A stretch of 13,663 bases of DNA from Brachionus koreanus. Lineage: Eukaryota > Rotifera > Eurotatoria > Ploima > Brachionidae. Location: NCBI GenBank assembly GCA_016987375.1, contig PJRA01000353.1, positions 467,809 to 481,471 on the forward strand. The letters run 5' to 3'. Below are positions 10,070-13,663 of this stretch, one piece after another. The notes under the pieces are model-generated. The model saw only the letters and a list, made by a program, of their open reading frames with translations, was not told the origin of the DNA and made no database searches. Numbering within the stretch: the stretch's first letter is position 1; every line of letters starts with the position of its first letter. The position numbers and the translations under genes were made by a program.

Positions 10070-10628
10070 TTATTTATTTATTTAAAGTTTAAGTCCCATG
10101 GACAAATTGAAGTATGATATATATAATCAAATAAAAGTCCTTTTTACAATTATTAATTTAACTAGATGAGTTTATACTTTAGAGAAAGAGTTAGTGGAAA
10201 GATATATTAAAGTAAGACACAATTATATACAAAAATCAATCTTTAGCAGATCATTTAATAAATAAAAAAAGCTATAGTAGGTTAGGCTTAATTCCATATT
10301 TAATTTGATTTGGGAAACAATAAACTTCACTGAATCAACTAGACCACGATTTTCTTCAATAAATTTTATTATTTATTAAAAATATAATTTAGGGGGGTCC
10401 CCAGGTTTGTCCGAATGGCTTATACCTTCGTTTAAACCTAATTGATACGTAAAAATTGAGTACAAAATTATAAATATGTAGAAGAAAGAAAAATGTTAAA
10501 ATTTAATTTATGTACAATTTGTGAGTCAGGATTTATCTATAGGTTCTTCAATAAATAAATGATCAATTTTTGCAACTATAATCCAAAACATCAATATGAG
10601 TCTTTTTCTCCACATTATTAAGTTGTTT
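10070..10628. other. AT-rich spacer with one small GC-rich patch
   Basis: No ORF is seen. At 10393-10440 an unusual patch carries a run of six G followed by TCCCC and then AGGTTTGTCC. It contains AG before and CAG|GTTTGT after a 12-bp G/C-rich core, the same donor string used at the end of kinase exon 2. A micro-exon or a relic cannot be shown from sequence alone. Confidence 0.5.
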
Positions 10629-10775
10629 GTAATGAACTAATTTACAAATATATTTCAGTCATATAATTTTAGATTAATTTTTTGTTTTTTTTTTTTTACT
10701 AAAATAGAATTATAAAAAAAGGTTCAAAATAAAATTGAAAAAAAAATTTTAAAAAAATCTAAAAATTATTCTAAT
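10629..10775 (+). repeat. Dispersed direct repeat, copy 2
   Basis: Second copy of the 9938-10069 unit in the same orientation, about 690 bp downstream. It is longer because its poly-T and poly-A tracts have expanded (around 10678-10697 and 10737-10757). The copies otherwise keep the same order of landmarks throughout. Confidence 0.85.
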
Positions 10776-10910
10776 ATTTAATTAGAATAAAAAAAGCTTA
10801 TATTAAGTAATGCATGCAAAAATAGGAATTGAACAAAAATGCGATTTAAAAGATCAAGCAAAGCAAGGCTAAAAGATGCATGTGACCCAACTAAAATCAA
10901 ATCCGAATTT

Positions 10911-10932
10911 AATCTCTTATTAAAAAGAGATT
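10911..10932 (+). repeat. Hairpin AATCTCTT / AAGAGATT with alternative partner
   Basis: AATCTCTT (10911-10918) and AAGAGATT (10925-10932) form a perfect 8-bp stem with a 6-nt loop. A second AATCTCTT occurs at 10969-10976, so the right arm could pair with either copy. A separate 10-bp inverted repeat, TGCAATATTT (10955-10964) with its complement at 11013-11022, overlaps this second option. The region is GC-richer than its surroundings and lies upstream of the kinase gene. The role is unknown. Confidence 0.5.
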
Positions 10933-11177
10933 ACGCGTAGCTTGTTTCCTATCGTGCAATATTTGCTAAATCTCTTCGTCGTCCAAATCAAGTCAAAATT
11001 GAAATCGGGCCAAAATATTGCAGCATGTCGACATTTTTTTTGTCTTGTATTTCAATTTTTATTTTGAACGTGTACAAAGCGCCGATTAATTATTTATTGC
11101 AACTTTATAATAATTTATATTTTTTTCTCTATGAAAAATATTTGAGAACAACAATACTAACACATAAAAAATAAAAT

Positions 11178-11192
11178 ATGGCGTATATTTTG
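11178..11192 (+). promoter_or_regulatory. Possible 5' leader exon end with upstream ORF start
   Basis: An ATG at 11178 opens five codons (M-A-Y-I-L) that end at a good donor, TTTTG|GTATGT. Joining to the strong acceptor TTTCTCTTTTTAG, which ends at 11763, keeps the frame open for 14 more codons up to TAA 11806-11808. This would make a 19-codon upstream ORF that ends 18 bp before the kinase ATG. It implies a 571-bp intron (11193-11763) in the kinase 5' leader. The splice sites are seen directly, but their use is inferred. The downstream leader 11764-11826 has exon-like GC, which supports the acceptor more than the donor. Confidence 0.3.
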
Positions 11193-11314
11193 GTATGTCT
11201 TTGATTATGAAAGTTAACTAAAAAAAATAGAGAGAAAAAAAGAGAGAGAAAAACATAAGATTTGAATTCATTTGAAATTTAGTTTAAGTTAAGTTAAGCC
11301 GGCCGAAAAAAAAT

Positions 11315-11330
11315 AGAGAGAGAGAGAGAG
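11315..11330 (+). repeat. (AG)8 microsatellite
   Basis: Eight perfect AG units, with a related but interrupted AG-rich run about 70 bp upstream (11229-11250). It lies about 500 bp upstream of the kinase start codon, a setting in which GA repeats often mark animal promoters. Confidence 0.85.
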
Positions 11331-11570
11331 CTGAATATTTGTACACATATACTTATAATAAAACTAGTACACACTTTAATATTCTATGTATATTTCTCTA
11401 TTGCTTTGCTTTAGTTAGTTAGGAGGGAACTAGTCGATTTCATGCAAATTTAAATTTATCTTTAGCAAAAAAAAAAATTACTAAAAATTTTTATAATAAT
11501 CCAGTGTTTATTTAAAAATTATTACTAAAAGAGATCATTAACTAGAAATATTTTATATTATTTTATTTTT

Positions 11571-11585
11571 TTGTTGTTGTTGTTG
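11571..11585 (+). repeat. (TTG)5 microsatellite
   Basis: Five perfect TTG units followed by an imperfect TTA/TTG/GTG run to about 11616. It is non-coding and lies in the upstream region of the kinase gene. Confidence 0.85.
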
Positions 11586-11763
11586 TTATTGTTATTTATT
11601 GTGATTGTGGTTGTTGGCTGACGAAAATTTTCTTTCCCGAATTCCTATGAATTCTTAGTTATATAACTTGGTTGAAAGCGAGCTAGCAACCGATAAACAT
11701 TGATAATTTATTCATTCATATATAATAATAGGCTTATGCTAAATAAAAAATTTCTCTTTTTAG

Positions 11764-11826
11764 ACCAAAAAGCTGAGTACACTTGCGTTTGCCGACGTAT
11801 GTACATAAGATCATAGATAAAAGACA
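11764..11826 (+). promoter_or_regulatory. 5' untranslated leader of the kinase gene
   Basis: This sits between the acceptor TTTCTCTTTTTAG and the kinase ATG. It has higher GC than the DNA before it, and an in-frame TAA (11818-11820) just upstream of the ATG rules out an N-terminal extension through this leader. The start context GACAATGG is favourable for animal translation. Confidence 0.55.
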
Positions 11827-13308
11827 ATGGATCAAACGGGAAGCGCAGTGAGCCATTCGAGTAACAAATCGGAATTCCTAGTGAGCGGCAAGTACCGCCT
11901 AGTGCGCAAGATCGGCTCTGGGTCGTTCGGCGACATATACTTGGGAATAAATGTGACCAACGGTGAAGAGATTGCCGTAAAGCTCGAGTCGGTCAAGGCC
12001 CGACACCCGCAGCTTCTCTACGAGAGCAAGTTGTACAAGATATTGCAGGGCGGCGTGGGCATACCGCACATCAGATGGTACGGCGTCGAAAAAGACTACA
12101 ACATTTTGGTCATGGACTTGCTCGGGCCCAGCTTGGAGGACTTGTTCAACTTTTGCTCGCGACGCTTCACTATGAAAACTGTGCTGATGCTTGCCGATCA
12201 AATGATTAGTCGAATTGAATTTGTTCACAATAAAAATTTCATACATCGTGACATAAAACCGGACAACTTTCTCATGGGAATTGGTCGGCATTGCAACAAA
12301 GTTTTTCTGATCGACTTCGGCCTCGCCAAAAAATACCGCGACAACCGCACACGTCAACACATTATGTACAGAGAAGATAAAAATTTGACTGGTACGGCCC
12401 GTTATGCGTCCATAAACGCCCACTTGGGCATTGAACAAAGCCGTCGCGACGACATGGAATCGCTTGGCTATGTGACCATGTATTTCAATAGGGGATCGCT
12501 GCCCTGGCAAGGTCTCAAAGCCGCCACCAAAAAACAAAAATATGAGAAAATTAGCGAGAAAAAAATGAGCACTCCAGTCGAAGTCCTCTGCAAGGCAAGT
12601 TAAAAATATCATTTTCTATTCTTACTTTCTAAACATAAAAAGATACAGATTTTAAAATTTTTTATTATTATTTGAAAAAAAAAAATTAATTTTTTACAAT
12701 TAATTAACAGGGTTTTCCGGCTGAATTCGCCATGTATCTGAACTATTGTCGCGGTCTGAGATTCGAAGAAGGCCCGGACTACATGTACTTGCGCCAATTG
12801 TTCCGCATACTCTTCAGAACACTTAACCATCAGTATGATTACACATTTGACTGGACCATGCTTAAGCAGAAGGCGGCCGCCGCCGCAATAAACCTTAATC
12901 CACCAGGCAACCAAACAACAAACCAAAATCAAAACGGCAACAACAACGGCAGCGGAAACGGCAACGGTGTAGCGACACCCGGTGCTTTGGGCCAGAATGC
13001 CGCAGGTCTTTCGACCAGCATGGGCAACGTGGCCGTGACCAACTCGGGCATTTTGCCCAATAACGTCACCTCAGGTTTGTTAATCTTATCTTAAATTAGA
13101 CTAATTAAGCATAAATGCAGACTTGTATTTGATTATTGTTGATTTATATTAATCATATTAAGCCCAAGTTGATTCGGCGCAAGCGATAAGTAGCGACACT
13201 GCACCTGTTCAATCTTCTGTTGATAAATTGAACCAAGAGACCAATAAGGTTGAGATCAATATGAGCTTATTAAATAGTATTGATAGTGTCAAGGAGCAAA
13301 GTCAATAG
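11827..13308 (+). CDS. CSNK1A1: Casein kinase 1 alpha (three coding exons)
   Basis: Exons 11827-12594, 12711-13074 and 13163-13308 join to 425 codons plus TAG. The product is a CK1-alpha serine/threonine kinase, which in animals primes beta-catenin for degradation in Wnt signalling and phosphorylates Hedgehog, clock and other targets. The glycine loop GSGSFG is at residues 30-35, Lys52 lies in [13 protein letters not shown] at 140-147 carries catalytic Asp142, DFG is at 163-165, and the CK1-specific SIN (195-197) replaces [12 protein letters not shown] and [11 protein letters not shown] fit CK1-alpha. The kinase domain ends near residue 309. The tail is longer than in human CK1-alpha (337 residues in total): poly-Ala, then an N/Q/G-rich stretch (about 317-340), then a 48-residue polar end from exon 3. 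The vertebrate long-isoform insert is absent. The ATG has A at -3 and G at +4, with an in-frame TAA three codons upstream. An unusual Met180 sits in QHIMYRED where the human protein has Pro. Confidence 0.95.
12595..12710 (+). other. Kinase intron 1, GC-AG type
   Basis: The 116-bp intron lies between codons 256 (Lys) and 257 (Gly) in phase 0. The donor is AAG|GCAAGT, with GC instead of GT but otherwise a perfect match to the U1-complementary consensus, as usual for GC-AG introns. The acceptor is TTAACAG|GGT. This junction restores the family sequence CKGFPAEF exactly. The GT four bases further on would shift the frame and meet a stop soon after. Retention would add Ala-Ser and stop at 12601-12603. 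Confidence 0.93.
13075..13162 (+). other. Kinase intron 2, GT-AG type
   Basis: The 88-bp intron is in phase 1, with donor TCAG|GTTTGT and acceptor CATATTAAG|CCC. Splicing creates an Ala codon (G|CC) and opens 47 further codons to TAG 13306-13308. If the intron is retained, the protein instead ends after six residues (LLILS-type end) at TAA 13092-13094. The kinase could therefore have two tail forms. Confidence 0.75.
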
Positions 13309-13509
13309 ATAATGTAATTAAGACTAAAAGGCTTTCTCTTTTAACTACTAACCATTAGGTCTTGGGCTCAATCTGCTATATTTTAACCAAAATAAAAAAA
13401 AAAAATTTTTTTATTTTAATTTTTTTTCTCTTTAAAGGTGCAAAATAAATTAATTAAAATAAAAAAAGAAACAATTCAATTTTATTCAGCATATTTCATT
13501 TAATTCAAA
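13309..13509 (+). terminator. Kinase 3' UTR with candidate poly(A) signals
   Basis: AATAAA hexamers lie at 13391-13396 and 13444-13449, about 80 and 135 bp after the stop codon, in A/T-rich DNA. A third lies at 13597-13602, followed by a T/G-rich stretch. On the opposite strand AATAAA is also present near 13480-13485, so a convergent transcript could end here as well. Which one is used cannot be told. Confidence 0.45.
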
Positions 13510-13590
13510 ATGGGAGACAAGAGATCGAAGTGTAATCCACGACGGCCACAGTTGATCCAACATCGTCAGCCATTATTCACCATCAAAACG
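13510..13590. other. GC-rich island with short ORFs on both strands, unassigned
   Basis: This 81-bp block is 47% GC (38 of 81), like the kinase exons and unlike the flanking DNA. Plus strand: an ATG at 13510 in good context opens a frame that runs off the window end (MGDKRSKCNPRRP start). Minus strand: an ATG opens a 22-codon frame (MADDVGSTVAVVDYTS start) ending at TGA, with AATAAA about 25 bp further on. An acceptor-like TTTATTCAG ends at 13489 on the plus strand. It may be a conserved part of the kinase 3' UTR, a first exon of the next plus-strand gene or a small minus-strand exon. I could not choose. Confidence 0.4.
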
Positions 13591-13663
13591 AAATTTAATA
13601 AAAAAACTTTCTGTTTATTTGGTCGTTTTAAATCAAATTTTATTTTTCTTTTCTTTTTTTTTT

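Larger units (their letters stand above)
11193..11763 (+). other. Kinase upstream region / possible 5' leader intron
   Basis: AT-rich stretch ending in a pyrimidine-rich acceptor, TTTCTCTTTTTAG, at 11763. It contains GA-rich runs at about 11229-11250 and an (AG)8 tract at 11315-11330, an ATGCAAAT octamer at 11442-11449, (TTG)5 at 11571-11585 and two GATAA motifs near 11692-11706. GA tracts and octamers can bind known animal transcription factors (GAGA-type and POU-type), so this may be a promoter or intronic enhancer. None of these sites is decisive alone. Confidence 0.4.

Noticed and set aside
10951..11025. microRNA precursor
   Set aside because: The TGCAATATTT stem is only about 10 bp with a loop near 48 nt. 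It lacks the roughly 22-bp duplex of a typical precursor and I recognise no mature sequence.
11899..12612. Long minus-strand open frame of 237 codons
   Set aside because: It is antisense to kinase exon 1, has no family resemblance, and is explained by the codon use of the real plus-strand gene.
12609..12932. 107-codon minus-strand frame
   Set aside because: It is antisense to intron 1 and kinase exon 2 with no motif; a shadow of the coding exon.

Overview
This window looks like nuclear DNA from an animal with a very AT-rich genome. The protein-kinase exons and a few short islands sit near 40-50% GC, while most other DNA is A/T with long poly-A and poly-T runs. The only complete gene is an animal-type casein kinase 1 alpha at the right end. 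It has two short introns (116 and 88 bp), one with a GC-AG boundary, and a long N/Q/G-rich C-terminal tail. Together with relics of a LINE and a Tc1/mariner transposon, this suggests an invertebrate, perhaps an arthropod. The sequence alone does not fix the species.

Left to right: positions 85-200 look like the last coding exon of a plus-strand gene entering from the left and ending in a tetratricopeptide repeat. Positions 201 to about 4780 are AT-rich DNA in which I find no gene. Positions about 4780-6770 are a cluster of dead mobile elements. It holds a 5'-truncated and frameshifted Tc1/mariner transposase on the minus strand, a decayed non-LTR reverse transcriptase on the plus strand, and a foldback (MITE-like) inverted repeat whose arms differ almost only by transitions. 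Positions 6770-9030 are AT-rich with one possible small exon near 8022-8099. Positions 9032-9266, possibly to about 9390, are a coding-like island that I cannot identify. Positions 9938-10775 carry two copies of a 130-150 bp direct repeat.

From about 10800 onward the DNA becomes the 5' region of the kinase gene, with hairpins, GA and TTG microsatellites, and a possible spliced leader exon carrying a short upstream ORF. The kinase coding exons are 11827-12594, 12711-13074 and 13163-13308. They join in frame to 425 codons plus a stop. A 47% GC block with short ORFs on both strands follows at 13510-13590 and is unassigned.

No prokaryotic-type system, CRISPR array, rRNA or convincing tRNA is present. 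The main value of the window is a well-supported CK1-alpha gene model with a non-canonical intron, plus several ancient coding relics and small islands not explained by ordinary AT-rich intergenic DNA.
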